From contig OZ223309.1 in NCBI GenBank assembly GCA_965140765.1, positions 2,046,001 to 2,110,000 of the forward strand: 64,000 nt of DNA, given 5' to 3'. The translations under genes and the position numbers were made by a program. Source of the DNA: Sunxiuqinia sp963678245 (GTDB lineage: Bacteria > Bacteroidota > Bacteroidia > Bacteroidales > Prolixibacteraceae). Position 1 is the stretch's first letter, and each line of letters starts with the position of its first letter. The notes below the pieces were generated by a model. The model was not told where the DNA came from and did not search any database. It was given only the letters and a program-made list of their open reading frames with translations. Below, in pieces: positions 34,317-44,927 of the stretch.

Positions 34317-35687
34317 CTAATCAAACCGAATATGTCTTTTTAACCGCAAGGAAAATAACAAAGCGGCGAAGCCAAGCCCGCTAAAAAAACCGCCCCAAAC
34401 ACCGACAGCTCCATATTCGAGCATAACACCCAAAAGGTAGCTTATTGGCAAGCCTAAAATCATGTAGCTGATAAATGCCATAAACATGGGGTATTTTACA
34501 TCTGACACTCCACGTAACGAAGCCAACAAAACAACCTGAATTCCATCAAAAATCTGAAAAAGAGCAGCAACAATAATCAGATTGGCAGCCATAGTAACAA
34601 CGGCAGGATCATTCGTAAACAATAGCGGGAACTGATGCCGGAAAAGCACAAATAAAATAGCCATAATTCCCATAAAAAGAACGACAAGGTGAAATGAAGA
34701 GTAAATACTCCTGCGCAACTGTAACCTATCATTTGCTCCCCTCGCATGACTCACTAAGATAGTTGTTCCTGCTCCAACGCCTAAACTAATCATATACGTA
34801 AATGAGGCTAAACCAATAGCAACCTGATGAGCTGCCAACGCTTCTTTACTAATCCACCCCATCATAATTGCACCAAAGCTAAATGTGCTTATTTCTAAAA
34901 TAATCTGCAAGCCGATTGGCAAACCCACCGCTAACAATTCCTTTAGCTTTTTTAGTTTAATCCGGGCATGATACGCGATCCGAAACTCCCGCTTAAACTG
35001 GTTATTTTTCAGCACAAACGGAATCAACAAGATGGGCATCAAAATTCTTGAGGCTAAAGTAGCAATTCCAGCTCCATTTAAGCCTAAAGCCGGAGCTCCA
35101 AACTTTCCATAAATCAAAATATAGTTCAGCGCAATATTTAGCACATTAGCCGTCAGAGTAATGTACATGGCTATTTTGGTATTCCCCACTCCTTCCAGAA
35201 ATTGCTTGAATGACATAAACAACAACATCGGCAGCAAAGATGCAACCAACAATAAGTAATAAGGAATAGCCTTGGCAACAACTTGCTCCGGCTGCCCCAT
35301 CCGGTCAAGATAAAAGCTTAACAATCCCATTACCAATCCAATTAGCACAGTTGCACCCATATGCACCACCAAGCCATTCTTCAAGTACTCGCCTACCTCC
35401 TGCTCCTTTCTCTGGCTATATACATTTCCGACAAGCGGAGTTATTCCCATCGTGACGCCAATGCCCATTAGCATGCCAATATGAAAGATACTAATGGAGA
35501 AAGCTGCAGCAGCCAATTCGACTGTTCCAACATGTCCAACCATCATGTTATCAGCGAGGCTAACCGTTACTTGTCCTATCTGCGACAAAATTACCGGAAA
35601 AGCCAAGTGTAAATTTCTTTTATAAAGTGGAATATAATTTGAAAATTTCACGGCATTCTTGTATTGATTGTTGCCACAAAAAAACAT
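34317..35687 (-). CDS. MATE family multidrug efflux transporter
   Basis: 456 residues with twelve hydrophobic segments in two MatE halves (about 28-190 and 250-415). The segments PVILSQIGQVTVSLADNMMVG and GVGAGTTILVSHARGA are typical. Substrate unknown; members export cationic drugs using Na+ or H+. The N-terminal MFFCGNNQYKNAVKF is not typical, so the true start may be slightly later at a GTG (VKFSNYIPLYK). A candidate -7 box lies 49 bases upstream. Confidence 0.87.
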   Translation of the reverse strand: MFFCGNNQYKNAVKFSNYIPLYKRNLHLAFPVILSQIGQVTVSLADNMMVGHVGTVELAAAAFSISIFHIGMLMGIGVTMGITPLVGNVYSQRKEQEVGEYLKNGLVVHMGATVLIGLVMGLLSFYLDRMGQPEQVVAKAIPYYLLLVASLLPMLLFMSFKQFLEGVGNTKIAMYITLTANVLNIALNYILIYGKFGAPALGLNGAGIATLASRILMPILLIPFVLKNNQFKREFRIAYHARIKLKKLKELLAVGLPIGLQIILEISTFSFGAIMMGWISKEALAAHQVAIGLASFTYMISLGVGAGTTILVSHARGANDRLQLRRSIYSSFHLVVLFMGIMAILFVLFRHQFPLLFTNDPAVVTMAANLIIVAALFQIFDGIQVVLLASLRGVSDVKYPMFMAFISYMILGLPISYLLGVMLEYGAVGVWGGFFSGLGFAALLFSLRLKRHIRFD

Positions 35688-35735
35688 ATTTAATAATGAT
35701 TAGTTTACTTGTGACGTCAGAATTCTAAAAGCTGG

Positions 35736-35743
35736 CAAAAGTA
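35736..35743 (-). promoter_or_regulatory. Candidate -7 box of the MATE gene
   Basis: Minus strand TACTTTTG matches TAnnTTTG. A 3-of-4 match to TTTG lies about 21 bases further upstream. Confidence 0.35.
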
Positions 35744-35758
35744 ATTGTTTGATTCAGA

Positions 35759-38394
35759 TTAAAGCGAAAACCAGTAATTAAATTTTATCATGAAAACATT
35801 GTTGGATTTCACACCAAACAGATCGCCATAGCTTTTGCTAACCGAGTAGTTATTACTTCGCTCATAAAACATACTGGAAGTATTCCAAACAAGATAAAGT
35901 GTAGATCCCGGTCGCAACTCCCAGCGGGCAACCAAATTCGATCGTAACTCTTTGTAGTCGAAATTGGGGTTCACAAAAGCGTATTCTTCTCCCCCTTCAT
36001 CCATGATTTCATAACTGTTGTCTTCGAGCAGAACCGACTGTGCTGAAAAATACCGTTCAGGCAAACTTTTACTATCGCCTTTGTTCACCCTTCTAAAATC
36101 AGAATATTTAGCGACTGAGGCATACGGATTCACATAGTATTGGAACGATATCTCTGGTGTAACAAAATATTCCAACCGCAGAGTTGTGGAAATCGTCTTA
36201 CGATCCATTTTTCCAACCAGGTACCCCGTTGAATTATCGGAAAGCGAAAGCCTTCGAATATATTGGTGATAATCCGTCAGATCTTCATAGTCCATTTGTC
36301 CATACATAGAAATCCGATCACCAATTTGCCAGCGAGCGGTTATATTGTAACGATCTCTTTTTGAAATTCCATCAACAGACCAAATGTAGTGTGGCCCTCC
36401 GGCATAGAGTAGATTCTTTGCATTGTCGGATTGAAAAAACAAACGGGTTTCCCAGGTGTCATCTTTAAACAATTTAGGGCCTCCTCTCAACTCACGGGTA
36501 TCAAAAACATTATAATCGTGTTCAAGAAATGCATGTATACGCCACAAATTTGTAAACCGGGTATACGAATGGAGTTGAAATTCTTCCTTGGTTGTTTCAC
36601 CTCCATAGCTCCATTCGTGTTTTTGAGTATATTTTAAATAATAGTCACGAAAAATTCCAATCGGCTTATTCACCTGATACTTAAATTCGGCAACCCCTTC
36701 AAGGTAATCGGCCTGGTACATGTAGCCCAAGTTGTTTAAATCCACGCCAGGAGAGCGCCAGCTGAATGTTCCATTCGCCCGAAATTTACCGCTTTGTTTT
36801 CCTCCTGCAAGTTGTCCTCCATGACCGATTAAACTTGTTTTTGATGGATTATAAGTTAAGTGATCAGCACCCGGTCGTTGAAAATAATGTTGCGACGCCA
36901 ACTGCAAATCAGCAATCGCTTCTTCCGTTCCTCCAATTCGGCTATAGAAACTCTTTAAATCAATAAAATACTTGTGCTTTTCCAATTATGTTGAAAATCA
37001 ACTCCTCCAACCAAGGATGAGTGAGGTAGAAACTCCAAATGCTCCTCATTGATCGAACTCACACTGGAAGTCACAATTCCCCCAAGTACGGTATTCCCTT
37101 CATTAAAATCTTGTTTTACACGACCAACAAAGTGATTGGAAAAAGGCTCTACGGTAACTTGCTTCTCGTTGTCAGCTGAATAAACAGTGGCCTTTTCTTT
37201 TGCTGTAAAACTCTGGACAACTCCCAACGATAAGCCCTTCTTATTCTTTCCGGTCACCTTTAAAGCACTAATAATCGATGTATTATCAGGCATCGAAAGA
37301 CTTTCATTCTCCCGAAGACCCGGCCGATGAGAAGGAGCACGTCCTATCCTCCGGGAATAAAAAAGCAAATCGCGCCCCATGCTAAAGTCAAGTACATTAT
37401 TTCCTTCCAGAAAAAACGGCCGTTTTTCATCGTAAAAAACTTCATACGACGACAAACTCAACTCCGAAGGATCGGCTTCTACTTGTCCAAAATCAGGATT
37501 TACAGTATAGTCCAGTGTAAAATCGGAACTCAGACCAGTCTTTCCATCTAGTCCGATGTCGAATCTTGTACTATTTTCCAGATCGGTATTTGGCGAATAC
37601 TTATAGCTGGAGTATGGTAGAAACTCCATTTTTCGTTTTGCATTAATACCTTTTATTCCGCGCAGTTCGCCAAATAAATAAACCATGGCTGGAGCATCAA
37701 CCGGAATTAACTTCCACTGATCTTCTTTCGAATTTCGGTCAATCCAACGCCAGACATGCATTCCCCACACCTGCTCTTGCTCATCAGAAAATCTTAGCTG
37801 ACTAAAAGGAATACGCATCTCAATAGTCCACATCGAATCTTTTACATCTGATTTGCCATCCCAAATGGCATCCCAATTATAATCCCATTGGTATGCTCCG
37901 AGATGCATGAGGTCAACCTTCTGACCGGCAGCCGATACATTAAATTCAAAAGCTGTTCGTTTGTCTGCATACGAGTCAATAGCCACGCCTGCAATATCGC
38001 CGCTCATTTCATCTCGTCGACTTAATATGGATCTGATTTTTTCAGGCTCATAATCGTAGCATTTTAACGCAATGTATAGATTATCCTTATCATATAAAAT
38101 ACAGAATTCGGTTCGTTGCAAAGGCGCATTTGCCTGTAAAGGCTGTTGCTGTACAAACTCACCCTCCCATTTCGCATGGCTCCATGCAGCATCATCAAGC
38201 TCTCCGTCAATTTTTATTTTTTCTGAAATGAAATCAGCGCGATATACTTTTATATCACTAGCTGTTCGGTTAACCATTGTGTCAGTAGATAGTGAATAGT
38301 CAGTTACGCCCTGAGCGTAATTTGAACTCACCGAAGATACAAATCCAATAAATAGGATTAATTTAGATAGTGATTTTTGGTAAAATATAGTTTT
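35759..38394 (-). pseudogene. DUF5916 / CBM9-like outer-membrane protein, frameshifted
   Basis: Two minus-strand frames (38331-36955 and 36985-35759) are halves of one protein. The first has a CBM9-like domain (KIDGELDDAAW...) and the start of DUF5916; it reads ...FQHNWKSTSILLI and stops. The second begins at a TTG codon with ...KHKYFIDLKSF and continues the DUF5916 barrel to the end. Adding one A to the A4 run at 36978-36981 (minus strand) joins them. The only start in frame is GTG at 38331, but a good signal peptide (KLILFIGFVSSVSSNYAQG) is encoded upstream, open to 38394, and ends in a stop codon with no ATG; a second small lesion at the start is possible. DUF5916 proteins are outer-membrane proteins of unknown function. 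Decay or base-calling error cannot be separated here. Confidence 0.8.
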
Positions 38395-38543
38395 TCAACA
38401 AGGGTAGGCGAATATACATAATTATTTATTTCATATACTTCTTAATATTAACTTTTTTTAGACGTAAAGATTAATTAATGATAGGCTTGTGAAAACTTTT
38501 TAGACCGAATATGGTTTTTATGGTAGAATTTAGGTCAAAAAGG

Positions 38544-38555
38544 GTCTAATTAGAC
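38544..38555 (+). promoter_or_regulatory. 12-bp palindrome upstream of the carboxylase operon
   Basis: GTCTAATTAGAC is a perfect palindrome 41 bases before the accC start. An operator role is possible; chance occurrence in AT-rich DNA is also possible. Confidence 0.25.
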
Positions 38556-38596
38556 TATTTAATAAGACAAGTATTTGAAGTATTAAAAGTTTATTT

Positions 38597-40111
38597 ATGA
38601 ATAAAATCAACAAAATCCTGGTGGCAAACCGGGGTGAAATTGCTATCCGAATCATGCGCACCTGCCGTGAAATGGGCATAGCAACTGTTGCTGTTTTTTC
38701 CGAAGCCGACCGCACATCTATGCATGTTCGCTATGCTGATGAAGCATACTACGTTGGCCCGGCTCCTTCAAAAGACAGTTATTTAAAAGCTGATAAAATT
38801 ATAGAAGTTGCTTTAAAATCAAAAGCTGACGCGATCCACCCGGGCTACGGCTTTTTATCTGAAAATGCTGCCTTTGCAAGGCTTTGCAGAGAAAATGGTA
38901 TTATTTTTATCGGTCCTACTGCCGAAGTGATCGATAAAATGGGTGATAAAATTCAGGCTCGAAAAGCAATGATTGCAGCTGGTGTTCCTGTTGTTCCCGG
39001 AACTACGGAAGCCATCAAGTCAGAGGACGAAGCTATTGAGACCATTCAATCCATTGGGTTGCCGGTTATGATTAAAGCTTCTGCCGGAGGTGGTGGAAAA
39101 GGAATGCGACTAGTTGAAAAAGCTGCAAACATTATTTCTGCCGTTCGTGCTGCTCGATCTGAAGCTCTGGCTTCTTTCGGCGACGATGCAGTATATATTG
39201 AGAAATATGTAAGCTCACCACACCACATAGAGTTTCAGGTACTTGGAGACGAACATGGTAATGTCGTTCACCTTTTTGAGCGGGAATGCTCAATCCAAAG
39301 GCGACACCAAAAGATGGTAGAAGAAACACCTTCCGTATTAATGACCGAGGACCTGCGCTACCAGATGGGCAAGCATGCCGTTGATGCCGCAAAAGCAGTA
39401 AATTATGTTGGGGCCGGAACCATTGAGTTTTTGGTAGACAACGATTTAAACTACTACTTTCTGGAAATGAATACGCGCTTGCAGGTTGAACATCCAATTA
39501 CCGAACGGGTAACTGGAATCGATCTGGTTAAAAAGCAAATTGAAGTTGCAGGAGGAATGCACCTCAATCTAATTCAAAGTGAATTGGAACAAAAAGGTCA
39601 CGCCATAGAATGTCGGATATATGCTGAAGATTCAGACAATAACTTTATGCCAAGTCCGGGTAAAATCCATAACATTACCGAACCGCTTGGGCTAGGAGTA
39701 CGAACTGATGGCTATGTTTACGAAGGCTATGAGATTCCAATTCATTACGATCCGATGATCTCTAAACTGATTGTTTGGGCGCAAACTCGCGAAGAGGCAA
39801 TTCAGCGCATGCGTAGAGCCCTTTACGAATATAAAATAACAGGAATTCGCAGTTCGCTAAAGTTTCTAAACCGGATTATGGAAACCCCTGATTTTGTGTC
39901 AGGAAACTATGATACCAATTTCATTGAGAAGAATAGAACAACCTTGATGGCTGAAAGTGTCGAAGAATTGGAACAACAAGATATGGTTATTATTTCTGCC
40001 TATTTTGATTTTGTGAATCGCAAGAATAAAATTATTCCAACAAAAGAACTCAATCCGGCTAACAGTCGCTGGAAAAAATATACTTACCAGAAAAACTTTG
40101 ATCGTTTATAA
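38597..40111 (+). CDS. accC: Biotin carboxylase subunit of acyl-CoA carboxylase
   Basis: 504 residues. ATP-grasp fold with AGGGGKGMR (about 163-171), the HIEFQVLGDEHGN strand, and the EMNTRLQVEHPITE active-site block. The enzyme carboxylates biotin on the carrier protein with ATP and bicarbonate. The partners downstream (a biotin carrier and a beta carboxyltransferase) suggest propionyl-CoA carboxylase more than acetyl-CoA carboxylase, but the substrate is not shown by sequence alone. Confidence 0.9.
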   Translation: MNKINKILVANRGEIAIRIMRTCREMGIATVAVFSEADRTSMHVRYADEAYYVGPAPSKDSYLKADKIIEVALKSKADAIHPGYGFLSENAAFARLCRENGIIFIGPTAEVIDKMGDKIQARKAMIAAGVPVVPGTTEAIKSEDEAIETIQSIGLPVMIKASAGGGGKGMRLVEKAANIISAVRAARSEALASFGDDAVYIEKYVSSPHHIEFQVLGDEHGNVVHLFERECSIQRRHQKMVEETPSVLMTEDLRYQMGKHAVDAAKAVNYVGAGTIEFLVDNDLNYYFLEMNTRLQVEHPITERVTGIDLVKKQIEVAGGMHLNLIQSELEQKGHAIECRIYAEDSDNNFMPSPGKIHNITEPLGLGVRTDGYVYEGYEIPIHYDPMISKLIVWAQTREEAIQRMRRALYEYKITGIRSSLKFLNRIMETPDFVSGNYDTNFIEKNRTTLMAESVEELEQQDMVIISAYFDFVNRKNKIIPTKELNPANSRWKKYTYQKNFDRL

Positions 40112-40123
40112 AACAAAATAATT

Positions 40124-40633
40124 ATGCCTATTGAAATTAAATTAGGTGACCGTATTGCTTCAGTTAAAATTTTAAATCAAAATGAAAACCTCATCGAGGT
40201 AATGGTCGATGACAAAACATATAATATTGACCTGATGCATAACGATGAAGGAACTTTTTCAATAATTGAGAATAATCGGTCTCATAATATTTCGCTGGTT
40301 CCATCACAAAAACCCAAAACCTACACCGCATTTACACTGCACAACACTTATGACTTGGAAGTGATTGATGCAGAAGCACGCTATATCCGTAATCGCGGAG
40401 CCGGAGCAATAGCCCAAAGTGAAAAGCAAATAACAGCACCGATGCCCGGTAAAATCGTAAAAGTTTTGGTAAAAGAAGGCGAAGAAGTAAAACAAGGACA
40501 AACAGCGGTGATCATTTCAGCCATGAAAATGGAAAGTGAATATAAAGTCGCTATTGATGGTGTTGTAAAAGCTGTAAATGTTTCAGATGGAGACACGGTG
40601 GAATCAAACCAAGTATTGATTGAAATTGACTAA
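40124..40633 (+). CDS. Biotin carboxyl carrier protein
   Basis: 169 residues. An N-terminal ~95 residues (possible docking part) are followed by a biotinyl domain with ITAPMPGKI and the AMKM biotinylation motif, Lys135. It carries the carboxybiotin between the carboxylase before it (12-base gap) and the carboxyltransferase after it (12-base gap). Confidence 0.92.
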   Translation: MPIEIKLGDRIASVKILNQNENLIEVMVDDKTYNIDLMHNDEGTFSIIENNRSHNISLVPSQKPKTYTAFTLHNTYDLEVIDAEARYIRNRGAGAIAQSEKQITAPMPGKIVKVLVKEGEEVKQGQTAVIISAMKMESEYKVAIDGVVKAVNVSDGDTVESNQVLIEID

Positions 40634-40645
40634 TTCAGAGAAACT

Positions 40646-42181
40646 ATGGACTTAAAAAGCAAATTTGAGAAGTTTGAACAGACAAATATAGAAGCCGAAT
40701 CTGGTGGTGGAATTGAGCGCGTTGAAAAACAACACGCAGCAGGAAAAAAAACTGCGCGTGAGCGGATTGATGAACTTTTGGATCCGGACACATTCAATGA
40801 AATAGACAAATTTGTCCTTCACCGCGCTACCGATTTTGGTATCGATAAAAAGAAATTTCGCGGAGACGGTGTCGTTTCCGGTTACGGAAAAATACATGAC
40901 CGCCTGGTTTATGTATTCGCTCAGGATTTCACCGTTTTTGGAGGTACAATGAGTCGCTCCAATGCCGATAAAATCGTTAAAATACAAAAGATGGCCGTTG
41001 AAAATGGAGCCCCTCTGATTGGTTTAAACGATTCAGGTGGTGCACGTATTCAGGAAGGCGTACAAAGTTTAGCGGGATATGCTGATATCTTTTATAATAA
41101 CGTTTTATCATCGGGAGTTATCCCCCAAATTAGTACCATACTTGGCCCATGCGCAGGAGGTGCGGTTTATTCTCCTGCCCTGACCGATTTCATTTTCATG
41201 GTGAACGAAACCAGTCACATGTTTGTAACCGGCCCAGATGTAATCAGAACGGTAACACATGAAGAAGTCTCAAAAGAAGACCTAGGCGGTGCTGTAACAC
41301 ATAGTTCGAGAAGCGGTGTTGCTCATTTTACAGGCGATAGTGAAGAACAAACCATTATGATGGTTCGCGAGTTGATCAGCTTCCTTCCATCAAACAACAT
41401 GGAAGAACCTCCTTTACAAACCACAACCGATCCTATTGATCGAAAAGTTGATGCTTTGCATGATGTCGTTCCGGTAGATCCAAATAAGCCATACGACATG
41501 AAAGACATCATTTATAAAATTGTTGATGAGGAACATTTTCTTGAGGTTCAACCTCACTATGCATCAAACATTGTTGTTGGCTTTGCTCGTTTTGGCGGTA
41601 AATCTGTTGGAATTATTGCCAACCAACCATCTCATCTAGCAGGTGTTTTGGACATCAATTCGTCGTCAAAAGCTGCACGGTTTGTGCGTTTTTGCGATGC
41701 ATTCAACATCCCGCTGGTTACGCTTGTTGATGTTCCAGGGTTCTTACCAGGAACGCAACAGGAATTCGGTGGTATCATTAAGCATGGGGCTAAATTACTC
41801 TATGCATTTGCCGAAGCCACCGTTCCTAAAATCACCCTAATTACTCGTAAAGCTTATGGAGGCGCTTACGATGTGATGTCGAGCAAACATATAGGCGGTG
41901 ATATCAATTATGCTTACCCAACCGCAGAAATTGCAGTGATGGGGCCAGAGGGGGCAATAAATATTTTAAACCGAAACATCACAAATCCCAAAGAAAAGGC
42001 CCAAGCAGTTGAAGAGTACCGCGAAGCTTTTGCAAACCCTTATCGGGCAGCTTCGCTTGGCTACATTGATGAAATTATTTATCCGGAAGACACGCGAATT
42101 AAGATTATCAACGCATTAGAAATGACAAACAACAAACGAAAATCGAACCTGCCAAGAAAGCATGGAAACATTCCACTATAA
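40646..42181 (+). CDS. Acyl-CoA carboxylase carboxyltransferase (beta) subunit
   Basis: 511 residues. Crotonase-like two-domain carboxyltransferase: KKTARERIDELLD, NDSGGARIQEGV, GPCAGGAVYSPALTDFI, VDVPGFLPGTQQE and TRKAYGGAYDVMSSKH. Closest to propionyl- or methylmalonyl-CoA carboxyltransferase subunits. Third gene of the operon. With adenosylcobalamin synthesis at 23.6 kb, conversion between propionyl-CoA and succinyl-CoA is plausible. Confidence 0.92.
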   Translation: MDLKSKFEKFEQTNIEAESGGGIERVEKQHAAGKKTARERIDELLDPDTFNEIDKFVLHRATDFGIDKKKFRGDGVVSGYGKIHDRLVYVFAQDFTVFGGTMSRSNADKIVKIQKMAVENGAPLIGLNDSGGARIQEGVQSLAGYADIFYNNVLSSGVIPQISTILGPCAGGAVYSPALTDFIFMVNETSHMFVTGPDVIRTVTHEEVSKEDLGGAVTHSSRSGVAHFTGDSEEQTIMMVRELISFLPSNNMEEPPLQTTTDPIDRKVDALHDVVPVDPNKPYDMKDIIYKIVDEEHFLEVQPHYASNIVVGFARFGGKSVGIIANQPSHLAGVLDINSSSKAARFVRFCDAFNIPLVTLVDVPGFLPGTQQEFGGIIKHGAKLLYAFAEATVPKITLITRKAYGGAYDVMSSKHIGGDINYAYPTAEIAVMGPEGAINILNRNITNPKEKAQAVEEYREAFANPYRAASLGYIDEIIYPEDTRIKIINALEMTNNKRKSNLPRKHGNIPL

Positions 42182-42195
42182 ATGATGTTACAGAA

Positions 42196-42232
42196 AATTG
42201 TTCGTTAAAAATACACCTAACGGACAATTTCC
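42196..42232 (+). terminator. Hairpin after the carboxylase operon
   Basis: AATTGTTCGTTA (42196-42207) pairs with TAACGGACAATT (42218-42229) with one T-G pair, loop of 10, followed by a short TTT. It starts 14 bases after the stop. The short T-run makes it a moderate terminator. A second nested structure follows at 42251-42290. Confidence 0.5.
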
Positions 42233-42436
42233 CGTTTACCTCTTTAAACGGTCTTACGCTATCGGAAAACACGATAACCGACAGACCTCCGAGGTTCATT
42301 TACTTTGAATAGTATAAAGTTTTTATTAGAATTAACATCGTGTCTGAAACAGTAGATTTTGTAAACAAAACACCATTTTGTGCGTTGTTTCTAATGTATT
42401 TCAGACTAGACAGTCTTAATCACTAAATTACGATAA

Positions 42437-44848
42437 ATGCTTTTAGAAAAAGCTGAAATGCTTACATCAAGCAATACAAAAACGGATGAGTTACTCAACG
42501 ATTATTATATTGCTTATTTAAGCCGTCAATTGAGCGTCTTGGGCAAGCGGGAAGTACACAATGGCAGAGCTCATTTTGGTATTTTTGGTGACGGAAAAGA
42601 GCTAGCACAAATAGCTTATGCTAAAACCTTTAAAAAAGGAGACTGGAGATCCGGATATTACCGCGATCAAACTTTCATGCTAGCTCTCGGACTACTACAA
42701 CCGGAAGAATTCTTTGCCATGATTTATGGTGATACCGATGATAAAATGAACCCATCAACTGGTGGACGAAACTTCAACAACCACTTCTGTACCGCAAACA
42801 TTAATGAGCAAGGAGAAATTAAGAACTTGACTGAAAGTTATAACTCCAGCTCAGATATCAGCTCTACGGGAGGCCAGATGCCCCGGCTACTCGGTTTAGC
42901 CCAAGCTTCAAAATTAGTGCGGGATAATGCATCGCTGGCAAAAGCACTGAATAACAATGTAACCGGTAATGAAGTTGCTTTCGGAAGTATTGGTGATGCC
43001 AGCACATCGGAAGGAATGTTTTTCGAAACAATCAATGCTGCCGGAGTTATGCAGGTTCCTTTAGCGGTATCAGTTTATGATGATGGATTTGGAATCAGCG
43101 TTCCGATCGAACTGCAAACAACGAAGTCAAGTATTTCTGAAGCGCTAAAAGGTTTTCAAAAGAAACGTGGAACGAATGGTATTTCGATTTATACCTGCCG
43201 AGGTTGGAACTATACCGAGCTGGTAGAAACTTTTGCTAAAGGTATCGACAACTGTAGAAAAACGCATACTCCAACCTTGTTTCATATTCAGGAAGTCACT
43301 CAATTGCTAGGGCACTCTACTTCCGGCTCACACGAACGGTACAAAAGTAAGGAGCGTTTGGAATGGGAAAAAGAATACGACTGTCTTTATCAATTTAAAC
43401 TATGGCTGGTTGAAAATGGCATCAAGATGAATGCAATTTCAGCCATTGAAAATAAAGCCGTAAAATGTGCCAAAGAAGCTAAAAACAAAGCGTGGAAGAA
43501 CTACAGTAATGGATTTTTAAAGGAAGCCAACAGCCTTAAAGACATCATTAAAAACTTAGATAAACAGTCTTCAGGAGAAATAGATCATCTGGCCGAATTG
43601 GAGAAAATAGATCAAAGGACTTTTCCTACGCGCCGAAAATATTTGAGCTTTGCCCAACGTATTTATTACGATATTTTTAACAACACACAAGTTAAAGATG
43701 CTTGCAATGAATTGTACCGCTGGATTGAAGAATTCAAAAATCAAAGCTCCGATTTTTACAATCGTCAACTATACCGGGAAGGAGTCGACTCCGTATTGAA
43801 TGTAGAAGCCGTAGCTCCTCAATATGGGAAAGAGATAGCCAAAGTGAACGGCTCAGGAATATTGAGTAATAACTTTAATTCGCTCTTTGACAAATACCCA
43901 AATCTGGTGACATTTGGGCAAGATACCGGAAAACTTGGTGGCGTAAACCAAGGTATGAAAGGAATGCAGGAGAAGTATGGAACCGATCGGGTTTCTGATG
44001 CCGGCATACGCGAAACAACGATTATTGGTCAGGGAATAGGATTGGCATTAAGAGGATTTCGTCCAATTGCAGAAATTCAATATCTCGATTATTTGATTTA
44101 TGCTCATTCAACCTTGAGCGACGATTTAGCCAGTATGCAATATCGTACAAAAGGCAAACAATCTGCGCCTCTTATTATTCGTACCCGTGGACATCAGCTA
44201 CAAGGCATGTGGCATGCCGGTTCTCCCATGCAAATGATACTTGGATCGTTGCGCGGATTATATTTGTGCGTACCGCGTAATATGACGCAAGCTGCAGGTT
44301 TTTACAATACGCTTTTATCGGCTAACGATCCGGCGTTGGTTATTGAACCATTAAAAGGCTACAATATCAAAGAGCCACTTCCTGAGAATTTGGGAGAATT
44401 TAAAATCCCGCTTGGTGTTCCTGAGGTGATGGTTGAAGGTTCTGATGTTACTCTTGTTACTTATGCCTGGAATGTTAATCACGCTATTAAGGCAGCTGAA
44501 CTGCTTGACACGAAGGGAATTTCAGTAGAGGTTATTGATGTTCAAACTCTCCTACCCTTCGATGTTCATCACCGAATTCTAGACTCGATCAAAAAAACGG
44601 GGAAAGTCATTTTTGTGGATGAAGATGTGCCGGGAGGCGGAACAGCCTACATGATGCAAAAAGTAATTGAAGAACAACAAGCATTCAATTATCTGGACAC
44701 GGCTCCTCGCACGCTCACAGCGAAAGAGCATCGTCCGGCATATGGAATTGATGGCGAATTTTTCAGCAAACCAAACGTGGAGCAAATCTTTGAAAATATT
44801 TACGAAATGATGCGGGAAGTAGATATCAAAAAGTATCCTCAATTTTAA
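42437..44848 (+). CDS. Fused 2-oxoacid dehydrogenase E1 alpha/beta (branched-chain type)
   Basis: 803 residues. The alpha part (about 1-390) has the ThDP motif GDASTSEGMFFETINAAG and a preceding G-x-G region. The beta part (about 460-800) has FGQDTGKLGGVNQGM, the EIQYLDYLIYA strand and VDEDVPGGGTAYM. The fusion and sequence match Bacteroidota 2-oxoisovalerate dehydrogenase E1, which decarboxylates branched-chain 2-oxoacids with lipoyl E2. No E2 or E3 gene is next to it. The region upstream (255 bases) has no clear -7 box. Confidence 0.88.
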   Translation: MLLEKAEMLTSSNTKTDELLNDYYIAYLSRQLSVLGKREVHNGRAHFGIFGDGKELAQIAYAKTFKKGDWRSGYYRDQTFMLALGLLQPEEFFAMIYGDTDDKMNPSTGGRNFNNHFCTANINEQGEIKNLTESYNSSSDISSTGGQMPRLLGLAQASKLVRDNASLAKALNNNVTGNEVAFGSIGDASTSEGMFFETINAAGVMQVPLAVSVYDDGFGISVPIELQTTKSSISEALKGFQKKRGTNGISIYTCRGWNYTELVETFAKGIDNCRKTHTPTLFHIQEVTQLLGHSTSGSHERYKSKERLEWEKEYDCLYQFKLWLVENGIKMNAISAIENKAVKCAKEAKNKAWKNYSNGFLKEANSLKDIIKNLDKQSSGEIDHLAELEKIDQRTFPTRRKYLSFAQRIYYDIFNNTQVKDACNELYRWIEEFKNQSSDFYNRQLYREGVDSVLNVEAVAPQYGKEIAKVNGSGILSNNFNSLFDKYPNLVTFGQDTGKLGGVNQGMKGMQEKYGTDRVSDAGIRETTIIGQGIGLALRGFRPIAEIQYLDYLIYAHSTLSDDLASMQYRTKGKQSAPLIIRTRGHQLQGMWHAGSPMQMILGSLRGLYLCVPRNMTQAAGFYNTLLSANDPALVIEPLKGYNIKEPLPENLGEFKIPLGVPEVMVEGSDVTLVTYAWNVNHAIKAAELLDTKGISVEVIDVQTLLPFDVHHRILDSIKKTGKVIFVDEDVPGGGTAYMMQKVIEEQQAFNYLDTAPRTLTAKEHRPAYGIDGEFFSKPNVEQIFENIYEMMREVDIKKYPQF

Positions 44849-44927
44849 GCAATCACTTTCCTTCTTTTGGTCACATCAAAACTGCTTTTTCATTTAAATT
44901 TTTGAAAGGAGCCTTAAAAACCAGAAC

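Noticed and set aside
36955..38331. Two separate genes for the DUF5916 region
   Set aside because: The pieces are the N- and C-terminal parts of one family-sized protein and join by adding one base.
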